Assembly: GCF_014805685.1 (NCBI RefSeq)
Contig: NC_060891.1
Location: 26,516,879-26,580,878 of the forward strand
DNA length: 64,000 nucleotides
Direction of reading: 5' to 3'
Source: Silurus meridionalis
Lineage: Eukaryota > Chordata > Actinopteri > Siluriformes > Siluridae
Position numbers and translations under genes: made by a program
Shown: positions 12,404 through 25,164 of the stretch, one piece after another
How positions within the stretch are numbered: position 1 is the first letter of the stretch
How the letters are laid out: every line of letters starts with the position of its first letter
The notes under the pieces: generated by a model
Seen by the model: only the letters and a program-made list of their open reading frames with translations
Databases searched by the model: none
What the model was told of the DNA's origin: nothing

Positions 12404-12404
12404 G
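12354..12404 (+). repeat. (TG)n microsatellite
   Basis: A near-perfect TG run of about 50 nt with one CG interruption near its end. Confidence 0.95.
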
Positions 12405-12707
12405 GTTTTGTGAAATAAGAACCCAATGATGAATCTCAAACTCTCTGTACAAGGACCGATTTGTGTAAAAAAAAAATTAAAAAAAAAAACCTCGTTGAGA
12501 GAATCCTCCAGATTTTGTTTTAGTTTGCCGCTCAAAAGCGTAAATGTAAACCAACCTCATTGTAGATTTCCTCTGTTTGGTGTCCGTCTTCCCGACATTC
12601 CTCTCAGTTTACCGTGTGTGCCCCGAAAATGCCGCATTTACATCTCAATTAAATTCATTTTGTACTTAATTAATCACGTGTGATGTTGTCCTGTGTAATT
12701 CGCCAAA

Positions 12708-12710
<3 letters not shown>

Positions 12711-12744
<34 letters not shown>
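12711..12744 (+). repeat. (GT)17 microsatellite
   Basis: A perfect GT run in intergenic DNA. Confidence 0.95.
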
Positions 12745-12746
<2 letters not shown>

Positions 12747-12939
12747 GAAAGAGCTGATGAAGCACAGATACTGATACCACAACATTGTAAACATAATTTT
12801 TACGTATTCATCTGAGTGTTTTCTTCCTCTTTTACCACAGGAAATTGGTGGAAAAATATTGTTTATTGTTGTGAAATGTCTGCAATTCAATCATCACTCG
12901 AGTGTGACTCATTTTTCCCCCAAACTGTTTGGTAGCAGG

Positions 12940-13035
12940 TTTTCCCTTCATGAGAACTTGGGAGACCCAAAACTGTTCCAGCATGATAATGCTTCTGTGC
13001 ACAAAGTCAGCTCCATGAAGATCTGCTTTCCATGG
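12940..13035 (+). mobile_element. Tc1-like transposase fragment
   Basis: Translates to LFQHDNASVHKVSSMKICFP, matching the second catalytic Asp region of Tc1-like DDE transposases. Only about 30 codons remain. Confidence 0.6.
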
Positions 13036-13084
13036 GTTGGAAACATTATGAATATCAGTCGTTTGTTTTTATTTACGAGGGTAA

Positions 13085-13585
13085 AAAACTTAACTGGTCA
13101 AACACGCAGCGAGTCACCAATCAGAGTCGAGCGCTCGCTCTGTTTTACACTCGTTTTGATTGGCGCTTGGTGTATCTAACTGATCACCAACATACAGTTC
13201 AGCATCAAGCAGAACATTTAGAGAGAAATAAATGATGAAGAAACTCCAGATTTGAACTCACCACAACACACGTGACCTGATTTGAGCTCATTTTATAAGT
13301 AAATAAAAAGGTTTTGGGTTCATGATAGTTGTAATAGAAATCAGTGTTTAAGTCATTAATATCATTCTATTAATAGAGCAGCGTGCTGAGAGTCACATTC
13401 GAGTCTTTTCACGTAAACTGAGGAACATTCTAGTCGTAATAAATCATAGTACTTTGGATACTTAAGTACATTTGAAGGCAAATACTTTCACCACACAATA
13501 TTACATTTACTGGAGTAATATTTTACCGAGTGTATTATTAACTCAAGTACACGGTTTGTGTACTTCATCCACCACTTGGTTTACA
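13085..13585. repeat. Dispersed repeat 'family A', intact copy with empty insertion site
   Basis: About 500 bp shared with 30335-32490: 'gagtcaccaatcag', 'gattggcgcttggtgtatct', 'aatgatgaagaaactccaga', 'gctgagagtcacattcgagt', ending 'gtacttcatccaccacttgg'. The copy at 30335 is interrupted after 'attctatta'; here that point is uninterrupted (TA at 13371-13372). The ends are weakly complementary, suggesting a MITE. Confidence 0.7.
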
Positions 13586-14859
13586 CAAGTGTAAGTGTGT
13601 CAGGGTTGGTGAAGTTCATATAATCTCTGAACACTTCTTTCACAATTACTTCAGGTTCCCACTGATTTTGGGTGGAATTTAGATCTGGACTTGGCCACTA
13701 TATAACTTTTTCCCTTTTGTTATTAACCACACGTCCCCGGATTTCAGACCATCATCCTGCTGAAAGGTAAAGTTTTCTCAACCCACTGAAGTGAAACTCA
13801 TGTATTTTGCTTCATCTGTTCTGCATACAACCTTGACAAGAAACTTAGGTTCTAAAGATAGAAAAGCATCCGCATAGCATTATGCCGCCACCACCATGTT
13901 TCAGTGTACTGATCAAGTAAATTAAGGTAAGGCATGTTTATAACAATCTAGCCCCAAAACATTACACTGTACTATCGAATTACTGGGGCTTTCCAACCTC
14001 ATCAACATCATTTTACACTAGATTTCCTCATAATCCTCCTTAATCCTCCTTAAGATTTATTTTTCATTCCTTTCCATCAAACTGACAACTTCTCCATTCA
14101 GCACCACTTCAGCTGAGGTGTGGAGGTTTTTTTTGTCCAAGAAAACAAGCTGGAGCTTTTCAAAAATATTGCTGCAAGCTGTATCCATATGCTTGTTCAG
14201 CAATTAATTAGACAAATCCAATCTGTTCCAGAGGAGATGAACAAATCTGCAAGCCCATATTCTTAATCTACAGATCAGAATGAAACGTGACACACCCGTT
14301 TTTTGTTTTTTTTTGGTCTTTCAATGTGAAAGTTATGAAATCTTTTACTCGTGGCACACCCTGCCGTTACCATGGCAAACAACAGGTTCTTCATCAAGAT
14401 TGCAGACCCCACGTCTAAATCTCACAGTAAGCTTTTAAGTGTGGAATTTACATCCTTCTAATAATAAGTAACAAACTTCTAGAAACATTTAAATCATAGC
14501 AGGAAATTTCTCAAACTATCTCACGCACCTTAAACTACACTGTTCCTTCTAAACAACTTCCCTCTATTTCATGAGGGTTGGTTCGCACAGACATGTGCGG
14601 ACAAGCAAAACAGGGACAACTTATACAACTTACTGGCTGAGCAACTTTTTAACTCCCTCTGTCCTACTTTCTCTGTCTCCTTTTGTCCTTGCATCTCTTT
14701 GTCCCAAACTCTACCTTTCTGCTCACTTTATTTCTGATTGAAGACCTTTACCAGGTTCACAGCTTCGTAAAAATACAACATACCAAACTGTACTGTTTGG
14801 AGTCCCAAAATACCAAAGACTTAGGTATGGACCATTTACTGTATATAAGTGTGCACCTT

Positions 14860-15860
14860 AAGAAATAAGGTTCCTTACAAGTTCTTCCATTAGATAAGGC
14901 TTATTTTACTGAATATGTTTTACCAGGAAACATCAATGATTGAAAAACCTTCCTTTTAAACTCATTTAACGTGAACTTTATTAGCAATAAAGTTTCAAAG
15001 GTACCAAGTAAACTTTTTAGTACAAATGAACAAGAAGAAAATAAGGTTCCACACAAGTTCTTTAAATAGGTAAGAGTTTTTAATCAAGATCTTGATTAGT
15101 GAACATTATTTTGGAGCCTTTTATATAAAACCTTAAAACATTGAAACATTTAATTAAAAAAAGTAAAAAAAGTTTTCTCAGGAGGTCACTGGTTAGACTA
15201 TTGTTATCTTCTTCTTGAAGAGGTTCTACTTTGGAAACATGTCAAACTTTTATTGAACTTTCAAACCTTTAACTTTTAATGGTGTATTTCTACAAAAGTT
15301 GTTTCTTTACAAGCTCAGAGATTGTTTTAATTAGAACCTCTTCTTGACTTACTTTTCCAAACACCCTGCGTGGAACCTTTATTTCTAACTAAGAACAAAT
15401 CTATTTCACCACAAATAAGCCAAAATGTCTGAAGGTTCTATATTTGTTGTAGAACCTCTTCACAAATTAGCTTAAAAGGTCATTTCACTGATTTTTTTGG
15501 ATAGGTAGGATTCAAAATAACAAATGGATTCAAAACCCACTTATCTTTAGTGATTTCCACAATAAGGTTCTTCAACAGTTTTTGTAGAAGTTCTTCTTGG
15601 AGCCATGTCTGGTTGGAAAACTTTATATCCTTTAAACATTTCAATTCAGGAAAAAGATTCCTAAGGAAATCTTTGGAAAGATAAATGTTCCTGAACAATT
15701 TCTCATTCAGACACACTGTTGAAGGCTTTCATAAAAAACTTTCAACCTTTTTTTATTCTAATTCATTTCAGTAGTTGTTGTAGAGGTTCTCAGTAGAGCC
15801 ATTTCTCATTGGGGACCTTTATTTATAACCTTTAAGTATTTTAACTCATTGTAGATGACT
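14860..15860. repeat. Degenerate repeat region rich in AAGGTTC / GAACCTT words
   Basis: About 1 kb in which ggttcctt, ggttccac, gaacctct, gaaccttt and ggttcttc recur on both strands, with spacers of some tens of bases. This resembles 'aaggttctt...aagaacctt' elements of fish genomes. No gene seen. Confidence 0.45.
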
Positions 15861-15894
15861 GGCATTTGTCAAAACATTTCCCCAATTTCAAAAA

Positions 15895-16240
15895 AAAAAT
15901 ACACAACAAAGGACACTTAGAACCGTTGAGCAGCTGGAATGGTGTATTAGACATATATGGGACAACATTCCTTTCATAACAAAACCAGAGCAACTGGTCT
16001 CCTCCCTACCTAGATGTATACGGATAGAAGACGTGATGTTACACCATGGTAAACGTGGCCCTGTCGCAACTTTTTCGAGACGTGTTGCAGCCATCAAATT
16101 CAAAATGACAATTTTTTGTATGTTTCTATGTATTATTGTGAATATAATATGGGTTTATCAGATTTGCAAATCATTGCATTCTGTTTATATTGACATTTCA
16201 CACAGCTTCCCAACTTGTTGGAATTGGGGTTTTATTTAAA
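15895..16240. mobile_element. Terminal fragment of a common fish DNA transposon
   Basis: Contains ggaatggtgtattagaca, gggacaacattcctttc, 'cagatttgcaaatcattgc' and the end 'cttcccaacttgttggaattgg'. As far as I recall, this order is typical of a high-copy teleost element whose terminus is a CCCCAATTCCAA palindrome. A transposase frame is not preserved. Confidence 0.5.
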
Positions 16241-16920
16241 CTTGTTGACTTGCATTTGGTTTCTGAAGGACGGATAAGTTTTATGTTCCTGAATCCTTTC
16301 ATAACTAGAAACACTGTAGTAGGCTTTTATCTTAAACTCCAAAAGATTAACTCCATGGGTTCTCCATAGAGACAAACCCAGGAACCCTTAATGGTGTGTG
16401 TTGAACCGGTCTCTCTTTTTTTAATCCTAGAGAATAAACATTCATCAGTACCATAAACATTTTCTGAAAATCCCCAATTCAGCAATGAACCGTTTATAAT
16501 CAGCAGCTTTAGAGCTTAACATTGTGAACCCTCCAGTCTCTCGGACCTTCGTCTAGAAGGCCTTCCTGTTATCGGCCTTGTTTTTTCCTTTTTGCCATAG
16601 CCATGATTTCAACATGTTCATGGCACTGCTGTTCTCCAGGGTACACAAACAAACCCATTCCGCATGCACTCCCGCTCCCTAAAGGCATAAATATTTTCTC
16701 AGTCTGAAACAGTCAGGTTCAGATTCATACCAATGCGTACCAATGCAAGTGCTTTCATGATAGATATTAGAAGTTTGCATGGACATCTGAATATCTCAGA
16801 CTTTAAAAGCACACGTTCTACACTATATTACATGCCAGTCATACAGACTGAGCTCCAGCAAAGAGTCATTTTTGCCACTCCCTCAGTTATGTGTGGTTTT
16901 GGAACCGAGCAGGTTTTTGT

Positions 16921-17098
16921 GGTGAGTCAGCCTGGCGCATAGAGATGGTTACGGCTGTGTTTTCATGGAGACGACAAAATTCTGCTTTTTCCTGAGGAAG
17001 GGAGTGGAGGCCTTTGATGGGGTGTGGGGGGGCACTGCATATATAAATGCATGACTTACAATGTGCTGGGTTCTAAGTACACGTGGCTGTTTATGTAG
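16921..17098 (+). promoter_or_regulatory. TATA-type promoter candidate, possibly for the gjb3-like gene
   Basis: An AP-1 word TGAGTCA lies near 16923-16929, then a GT/CACCC-like stretch (ggggtgtgggggggc) and a TATA box (atataaat, about 17041). About 55 nt further is a donor-like TGTAG|GTAAGAA at 17098/17099. Together these could form a short untranslated first exon joined to the acceptor at 22180. AP-1 sites fit epidermal expression of GJB3-type connexins. Purely sequence-based inference. Confidence 0.3.
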
Positions 17099-17629
17099 GT
17101 AAGAATTCAGAAAAAATCAAACGGCGTACGTAAAAAAGAATCGAATACACGGACATAAAAAGTGTATGTATAAAGAAAGGAAGCGCTAACGTTTTTATCG
17201 AAAATGAAAAAATATTTGAAATAAATATAAAAAAAACACAAGTATGACATGACAATGGGTCTACAATCTATATATTTTTGGTGTCTTAAATAAATATGAA
17301 TATGTAAATATATATATATATATTTTAAAAGTGATTGTTTAAAAAATGTAAACAAAAACAAAAAACGATCATATTATAGATTAAATATTTACAATTTTTC
17401 CCCTGTGCATCATTTTGAACACTTTATTTCCGTCAGTTATAAAACGCACACACCCGAACTGTTTTTCCCTTTCGACTACGCCTATTATATTTTCATTAGT
17501 GCTTCCTAATAGGAATTGGGCTTTAATTAAAATAAAACGTTCTTCTACAATAGTCTCAATTACCATGAAAAATTTTTTAATTGGTGAACAGTTGAAGTCA
17601 AGAATGAATTGAAATTGGGTTTTGAGGAT

Positions 17630-17775
17630 GAGGATGGGTCTCCTTTTGAGTCTGTCCTCTCAAAGTTTCTTCCTCATACCACCTCGGGGAGTTGGACATA
17701 CATTTCTGAAAAACAAACTGCTCTGGGACAACATCCATTGTTAAAAGTTCTATAGAAATAATTGAATTGAATTGA
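17630..17775 (+). repeat. L2-type LINE 3' tail
   Basis: Has gatgggtctccttttgagtc, 'ctcaaagtttcttcctca', 'aacatccattgttaaaag' and a gaattgaattgaat tail. Confidence 0.7.
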
Positions 17776-18519
17776 ATAGCTCTGATTGTAAGGAGGATTC
17801 AGAAGGTCATGAACTTTAGTTGCATGAAAGTGTAGTATGAATGTGTTTGGTACTCGACTTTTACTCAAATTTGCTTGAAAAATATGGTTCCTTCATTTCA
17901 TTAAAAAAGTCTGTTATGCATTAAAAGTTGTATAGTAACGTTATATGTCTTTTCAAGCATCACAGAAGAAGTCAGTCTCTCTATTGTGTTGAGAAATTTG
18001 AACTGAAATGCTCGTATATTCAATCCACAAAAGGTAGAAAACCAAAGCCGTACTTTTAACCAGTGATTGTTCAGAAAAGTATGAGGTCTCTAAGATCACG
18101 ATATCAAACAGCTGGCACATTTTTAATACTCAGTGCACGTCTTCCTCGTGTGCAAGTCCGGGGCAAGTCTAGACACGGCTTGCTCATGAGATTCGTTTCT
18201 CAAAACTCGTCAAACAGGAGAACATTATTGTCATTGGGTTTATCGAAACAACTTGGCTTCTCGTCAAGATTCGAAACATCTGATCGTAATCCTGTTTACG
18301 TTTATTATTTACAGTTTTTAGTTTTGAGAACGAGATCAGCACTTTCACATTTACTGCAAAAACAAAAAGCTAATTGCACATTATTTATTTTATGTATAAC
18401 TTGGATTCACTCACCGGTACCTTTAGTATCTTTCACTTGAATAATTGGGCACAATGTACTTTACAATGCAATAAGAAATGTATTTATTTATAATTTTTAG
18501 GCTGCAATGTGCTGTCTAG

Positions 18520-18870
18520 AATATATAAGAAACCCAGACTGTTCCAGCATGACAAAGCCAGCTCCATGAAGATATGCTTTACATGGGCTTGAATGGAAGA
18601 TCTTGGACAAAAGTTGGACATTCCACATTTATAAAAGAATAGAATAGCTTTTGTTTGTCATATATACATTACAGCACAGTGAAATTCTTTCTTCGCATAT
18701 CCTAGCTTGTTCGGAAGCAGGATTAGCCATGATATGGCGCCCCGGGAGAACATAGGGTTAAGGGCCTTCCTCAAGGGCCAAAAAGTGGCAGCTTGGCAAT
18801 ACCAGGGCTTGAACCCCCGACTTTCCAATCAATATCCCAGAGCCTTAACCGCTGAGCTCCCACTCCTTAC
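18520..18870 (+). mobile_element. Tc1 fragment followed by a SINE-like repeat
   Basis: 18520-18640 carries 'gactgttccagcatgac' and 'agccagctccatgaagat', a Tc1-like transposase remnant. 18640-18870 is a different repeat with 'gttaagggccttcctcaagg', 'gtggcagcttgg', 'gggcttgaacccccgac' and 'agccttaaccgctgagctcc'. The second type recurs at 28090-28255, 36290-36450, 42715-42815 (reverse) and 49780-49925. Confidence 0.65.
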
Positions 18871-18999
18871 TAAAAGCACATTTAGAGTTCATTTCTTCTC
18901 ATAGTAACTTCCACTTTTCTGGGAAGATGTTCCACTAGATTTTGTGGAGATTCATTCAGCCACAAGTACTGATGTAGGTAAGGTGAGGAGGCCTGGGGT

Positions 19000-19190
19000 G
19001 CAGTCAGCGTTTACATTCATCTCAAAAGTGATAGATTTGGAGCGCTATAGCAGGAGATCTTCCAGTCCGACCCATTTAAAGCATCTTCTTCATAAAATCT
19101 TCTTGGAGCGTCTTTGTGCACAGGGGTCATTCTGGAACAGGTTTGGGTCTCCCACTGCAAACCACCACAGCCAAACCCAATGATGTGCCT
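19000..19190 (-). mobile_element. Tc1-like transposase fragment, reverse orientation
   Basis: The reverse strand carries the same 'cctgttccagaatgacc' / 'gtgcacaaagacgctcc' region as the fragments at 12940 and 18520. Heavily decayed. Confidence 0.55.
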
Positions 19191-19839
19191 CCAAATTTGA
19201 GCATAAAGGTTAGGGTTAGGGTTACATTCTTCATTCTGATTGGTCAGAAGTTTTTAAATTGTCTATAATGTTGTTTATGATGCAAATCAGAGCTTCACAG
19301 ATTGATACAGGTACCTGTTTTATGAACGTGGTGAAAGAGTCTCCATTGTCAGTGTTTTGTAATAATCAGAGATAAAGCTGTAAGTTTCTTGACGTCATGC
19401 TACAGATCAGTTTACGTTACCTGATTTCTCTACAATATGAAGTTTTTTGTCTTATTAACTTTTATTGGGGAAAAAAAGGAAAACTGGTTAGAAGGGAATG
19501 AAAGGTTATGACGACCGCTATAATGAGATAGACTTGTTTTTATAAAAGTTTAACAAATGTTTTTTTTTTTAATATAAATTCAAATCGCTATCATTGGGGA
19601 ATGACTGATTAATGATAGAAAAAGAAATAAAGGAGAAAGAGGAAATAATGCTTTAGGAAAATGGTAATGAGACAAGAAATCACACCTTTTTCTTTTCATT
19701 CTACCTTCCTGTTAAATGCAAAATTCATGCTTAACTATTAAAATTCAACTTTGATTTCATCATAGGCAGTCAACTGACTGATTCATCAAACAACTCCAAA
19801 AGAGTTGTCAACTGAGTTTAGCAAAATATATTAAATTTA

Positions 19840-19965
19840 ATTAAATTAAGATGTATTTGTATAGAAATGAACATTGTCCTAAAGCAGCTTCACGAAAATA
19901 AATAGATTTAGTACCTATAAGTTTATTCCTAATAAGTGGCAACGAAAAACTCCCTGAAAATGATA
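19840..19965 (-). repeat. L2-type LINE 3' tail, reverse
   Basis: Has 'tttgtatagaaatgaacatt', 'ctaaagcagcttcacg' and 'gaaaaactccctgaaaatg', the complement of the common tail. Confidence 0.6.
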
Positions 19966-20220
19966 TGATATGATATTATTTTAGTTTATTTTGTCCTGTA
20001 TGAGTATATTAATTGAAAAAAATATTTTCGAAACTAAATGTAAGAACCGTGAATTATAAAAGTTTAACTTAAATTTCATAGAACTCAAACAATGTATCAC
20101 ATGTTATTTTGGTTTAGACATGGTCAAGATTATGGATTATTTTACAACACAGTAAAATCATACAGATGTTTTTAAAGAGGACTTTACTAATCCTAAATGG
20201 AAATGTACAATTTCACATAT

Positions 20221-20222
20221 TT

Positions 20223-20286
<64 letters not shown>
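20221..20286 (+). repeat. (AT)n microsatellite
   Basis: About 65 nt of perfect AT repeat in an AT-rich intergenic stretch. Confidence 0.95.
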
Positions 20287-20290
<4 letters not shown>

Positions 20291-20662
20291 CATTTATATA
20301 TAATAAATACATTTTTCGAATTTATTATAAATAAAAAATTAGGCTGTAGGTTTATTACTCCAATCTGGCAACCTCTGTATGTTAATTATCATAAGTGTAT
20401 ACTGTATATACTGAAAATATGTGTGTGGAGCGAAAAGTGGACATTTGGCAACCAGGAACTTTACTAAGTGCAGAAGTTAGGAGAAGGTTTTACTCCACCC
20501 TCACAAAATGATGCAGATCCATTATTTTTTTTAGCTTCAGGTTGCCCGAGATCTGAACAATTCACAGCCATAACCCCGAGCTGGGATAGAAATGTTTTCT
20601 TTTTTTACTCTGAACTGGAATTATAACGAAGTGAGTAGAGTTTTAGATACATTTTTATTACA

Positions 20663-20664
<2 letters not shown>

Positions 20665-20699
<35 letters not shown>
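20665..20699 (+). repeat. (GT)n microsatellite
   Basis: About 17 GT units in intergenic DNA. Confidence 0.95.
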
Positions 20700-20700
<1 letters not shown>

Positions 20701-22180
20701 CACTTCTGTTCAAGAAGTAGTAGGAAGACCAGACAAACACATTGTAAAGAAAATAGAAAATAAACATCAGAGATTTTTAATAACTCACTCATCATTAGAG
20801 TCATGGGTGTTATTGAACTTTATTATAAGAAGAATTAAACTAAATATTTGTTGTGAAAACATCTAAACAACTCAAACACTGGAAAAACTCGAACAGACAA
20901 AACAAACAAGCAAAAAAATATTTTTCTATATTGATTGTTTGGTTTTATTTGACTTCCTCCAACACTATATTGAGACAAATTATACATTAATATCTATGTA
21001 CTTTATATGTATCATGTGTAAGAACAAAACATGATAAAAAAATTTATTAGAAAACCACAACTGACTTACATCTACACCAGAGTTTTGCTTTTCTAATGCA
21101 AATGTGACCCATGTTGAACATGATTTATACACACTTTCAGTGTTTGACGTGTTTTTGTCTGGATAGACACTTTATATAAAGTTAGTTAGAAACATCGAGG
21201 ACTAAAAGATCTGGTTTTGGTTTAACTTTAATAATAATAATAAAAAACTCCTTTAATAAGGCTTTTTTGTTCAAAGGATAGGCGTGTGGAAATCTTAATG
21301 CATGGTTCTTTCTTATGTAATTCGATTAGAAAGATGAACTGGTTTGACGACAAAAGTCAGTCATTAAAGATCTGCGAGAGCTTTTATATACGCCTTCATC
21401 GAGACCAAGAGGTAAATCAGATCCTGAAATATACGCTCTTATATTTCAGGATTTCAACTCAAATGATCAACAGCATGCATATATATATATTTATATGTAT
21501 ATAAATGACCACAGCTATAAATGAATATGTATAAATAAATATATTAAAGATACAATGATCATTTGTATAGTTTTGGGAAACTTGAATTTAAAAAATGTGT
21601 AGTAGATTTGTTTTTCGCAGGTATAATCCATTTTTTGATCCCTTGAGCTCTGATTTCTGGTGTTGAAACCCCGAAATTTGTGAGCGTATACGTCGTTATT
21701 TCCCTCTTGGTCTCAATGATTGCATTGAGGTATAATTCCAAGAAAACCAAAAGAAAAAATGTAGCATCAAACTGACAATTGATTAAAACTTTGAAATATC
21801 TTCTAACTCATTTTTTTAATTTTTTATGTTCAGTATTTATTACATGCAAAACATTTTCACTGTAACTCATCTACTGTACTGGTTGGTGCTGCAATGGCAC
21901 TACGTTTGGCATCTCCATGTCTTGCATTGTTGCAGATGTGCACTGTATGTAGAATCCTAGATGATTGTTTCGTGCCACAGTGTAACTGTAACATATATGA
22001 TTGAAATAGCAATGCTTGTTTTAGCTAGCTAGTTGGCTAGATGGTATTGTTTATAATAGGAAGTATGGTGTGTGTGGTTCTTTTGGTTTGGGGAAGTTGT
22101 GGTCAATTTTTTACCTGTTTCTATTCTAACCAATTCCATACCTACATCTGATCTTCTATATGTTGTTTTTTTGTTCCCAG
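20700..22180. other. Gene-free upstream region of the gjb3-like gene
   Basis: AT-rich with no recognised element. It ends at a good splice acceptor (tttttgttcccag, 22180), which probably starts the connexin coding exon; 22181-22344 would then be 5' UTR. Confidence 0.4.
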
Positions 22181-22344
22181 GTTGCACTGAGAAGACATCA
22201 TCAGAAGAAATAAATACTGAAAGCTGATAAAAAGCATCACGACTGACCACTTTTTCTGACAAAAAGAGAGATCAAGCAGTGTGAAGGAGCAGCCAAGCAT
22301 TAAAGGTACTTTGAAGGGAATTAGGAGACCCAGAAGTCAGAGCA

Positions 22345-23187
22345 ATGGACTGGAAGACGTTCCAGGCCCTCCTTAGCGGGGTGAACAAGTACTCGACGGC
22401 GTTCGGTCGCATCTGGCTCTCGGTGGTTTTCGTTTTCCGCGTCCTGGTGTACGTGGTGGCGGCAGAGCGGGTGTGGGGTGACGACCAGAAAGACTTTGAC
22501 TGTAACATCAGGCAGCCGGGTTGCGCCAACGTATGCTACAATGACTTCTTCCCCATCTCGCACATCCGCCTGTGGGCGCTGCAGCTCATTTTCGTCACGT
22601 GCCCTTCGCTCCTTGTGGTCATGCACGTGAAGTACCGGGATGAACGAGAACGCAAGTACCGTGCCAAACACGGACCGGACGCCAAGCTTTACGATGATAC
22701 AGGAAAGAAACACGGTGGCCTCTGGTGGACCTACCTACTCAGTCTCTTCGTCAAGACAGGTATCGAGGTGGCCTTCCTGTACATCCTCCACCACATCTAC
22801 CATAGCTTTCATCTGCCGCGAGTCGTCAAGTGTAAAAACTTCCCATGCCCTAATGTGGTAGACTGTTACATCGGCCGGCCCACCGAAAAGAAGCTGTTCA
22901 CCTACTTCATGGTAGGTGCCTCAGCCGTATGCATCGTCCTCAACATCTGTGAGATCTTTTATCTCCTGGCTAAGCGCATCTCAAGCTGTACTAAGCGGAT
23001 GAGAAGACATCCGGAGCGATCTGCACCTCAGTACAGGCCTCGGTACCAGGATAGCAACTGCACGCTGCCCTTGCAAGACCTGGACACCAAACCACATTAC
23101 AAGAACAAGAACAAGCTAGGTGTCCCATCTATGGATTACAAAGCTAATTACATGAGGGCTTCGGCTCCTAACCTTAGCTTTGCCTAA
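22345..23187 (+). CDS. gjb3: Beta-type connexin, GJB3 (Cx31)-like gap-junction protein
   Basis: A 280-residue connexin forming intercellular channels; the mammalian homologue acts in skin and inner ear. It begins [18 protein letters not shown] and reads [17 protein letters not shown], nearly as in human GJB3. Extracellular loop 1 is [12 protein letters not shown] (C-x6-C-x3-C) and loop 2 is [12 protein letters not shown] (C-x4-C-x5-C). Four membrane segments lie near residues 20-40, 75-95, 130-150 and 188-210. The C-terminus ends [10 protein letters not shown], matching the ASAPNL motif that ends mammalian GJB3, which supports this assignment over other beta connexins. Single intact coding exon; ATG chosen at the canonical MDW start. 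The acceptor at 22180 implies an untranslated upstream exon. Confidence 0.92.
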   Translation: MDWKTFQALLSGVNKYSTAFGRIWLSVVFVFRVLVYVVAAERVWGDDQKDFDCNIRQPGCANVCYNDFFPISHIRLWALQLIFVTCPSLLVVMHVKYRDERERKYRAKHGPDAKLYDDTGKKHGGLWWTYLLSLFVKTGIEVAFLYILHHIYHSFHLPRVVKCKNFPCPNVVDCYIGRPTEKKLFTYFMVGASAVCIVLNICEIFYLLAKRISSCTKRMRRHPERSAPQYRPRYQDSNCTLPLQDLDTKPHYKNKNKLGVPSMDYKANYMRASAPNLSFA

Positions 23188-24557
23188 CTGTGAGATCCAC
23201 ACATCTGGAAAAAGATAGACAAAGACCATGCACTTTGAGCACAATAATAAGATGAAAGGTGAAATCTAAACTGGGCTCGACAAACCTTCGGAGCATTTGT
23301 GATGGAATCTTTTCCAAGGCAGAGATGAAGGAGAAAAAGCAGAAAGATAGAGAGAACCATTCCCAAGTCTCAAACTTCTTTTCCTTGCCTTTTTTTTCAT
23401 TCATCCTGAATTGACAGAACAATCGACAGAAGCACTTTATTAGAAGATCTACAGCTCAGACGGATCAGGTCTCATCAGACTAGCAATGCCGCAATGTTTG
23501 GATCGTTCCAAATGATTTCCAGAGATTTGTAACTACACAAAGCTAAATTTGAGTCTCATTGAGTCAAATCAAAGCTTCTCCAGTCGTAGCTTGTTTTTAT
23601 TTTGTCTGACTTTTTATCAATTGCTTTTGTCCAAGCACTTTTTTTTTGTTCTCCATTAAGGATTTCCTGTGCAACTCTGAACACCTGCTACTTTTCTCTT
23701 TTCGTACTTTGCTCTTTTCTACCCCTCCCTTTAACATTCTAAATGTTCCTGTTTTTACCTTCTATTTCCAATGGACATTGATATGATTTAAAACTTGTTC
23801 CAGAAGCGAAGAAAGACAAGTTATTGCAAGGACAGAATTGACCTCATTATTCATCATGGCTGCAATCAAAAAGAACAAGTCTCTAAAACCTCGTCTGAAG
23901 GGTTCAGAATATCTACATTGGGGAGGCTCTCGTTGCATTCCACTTCAATGTCTTTACACAATGATTTACACCATTGGTCTCCTGTTAAGGTTTAGATGAG
24001 TTTCATGACGTCATGGGAATCAGGGTCAAATGTTGAGATTTTTTTCCCACCCTTCAGTAGAATGTATATTTTGTCACTCCTTTAATGGGAACATTGTTTT
24101 ATTGTTTTGTTCTTTTTCTCTTTACAGTGAGCAGAATGCTATAAAATGTCTAAATATTCCTGTCTTTAAATTAGCAGGGAGTGGCGTTGTCACACAAGAA
24201 AAACACTTTAGCGCTAACGAATAAACACAGACAAACACTGAGAGACAATAATAATATGAATAATAATACATTAAAATGTAAAAAAATTAATAAAAAATTG
24301 GATAATGAGTATTAATAAATAGAATAATAAATTGACAATGAAATGCTATCTAAATGTTAATATTAAAAATAGAACTAATAATAATAAATATTATTATTTT
24401 TATTATTACAGAGCATGCATTATTTATAGAGCATTTATATAGTATTCATACAGAAATTTTCCCTTAGAATACTCTATATTTATATTAAAACAGCACCTGA
24501 CAGGAAGAACACTAGAAACGCAATGCAACCGTAAAAAAGAAGTAATCATACAAATGG

Positions 24558-24637
<80 letters not shown>

Positions 24638-25164
24638 TTGGATGATGAAATCATGTTTACTGAAAGTGGTAGCTGATCAGGGTGTGTCTCGGGTGTCTGT
24701 TTTTCAGAAAAGACAGAATAGTCCCATAGATCCAGCTTTACATTACAGGAGATATACCTGCGGGGGTTTTAACATTCCAGACCTGCACAGACTTGCCAGG
24801 GACCTGAGCCGAAGAGGTTTCAGAACATCCCAAACAACAAAAATCAGATCATTGGAGCACTGATGTGAAAGTGCATTCGGTGCTATACAACAGATTTATT
24901 CTTCTTCTCCAGTGTTTATAAGATGGATTGTTTGCTTTTCATCGAGGCGTGGCAAAGACGCCAGTGAGTCACTGCTGAGTCGAGTCGAGTCGAGTTTTCA
25001 ATGAAAAGCAAAATGATGGAAATCTGTTTTGCCTAATACTTTAATTATGGATATGCAGAATACTGGGTCAGATTTCTATCTGTGTTATGATTCTTGTTTT
25101 ATTTTTTGTACATTTGGTGTATATATTTTCTTACATATCTAAATAAAGAATGTTGTATTAAAAA
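23188..25164. other. gjb3 3' UTR / flank with no gene seen
   Basis: No coding exon recognised. A late polyadenylation hexamer (aaataaag, 25141) could end a 2-kb UTR. A weak LINE-like frame (CGGFNIPDLHRLARDL) occurs at 24640-24860 but is too short to classify. A CRE-like TGACGTCA lies near 24007. Confidence 0.35.
24558..24632 (+). repeat. Compound (TA)n(GA)n microsatellite
   Basis: About 35 nt of TA repeat followed directly by about 39 nt of GA repeat. Confidence 0.95.

Noticed and set aside
24633..24863. 76-codon frame as a gene
   Set aside because: Weak LINE-like resemblance only (CGGFNIPDL); follows a microsatellite and lacks gene context.
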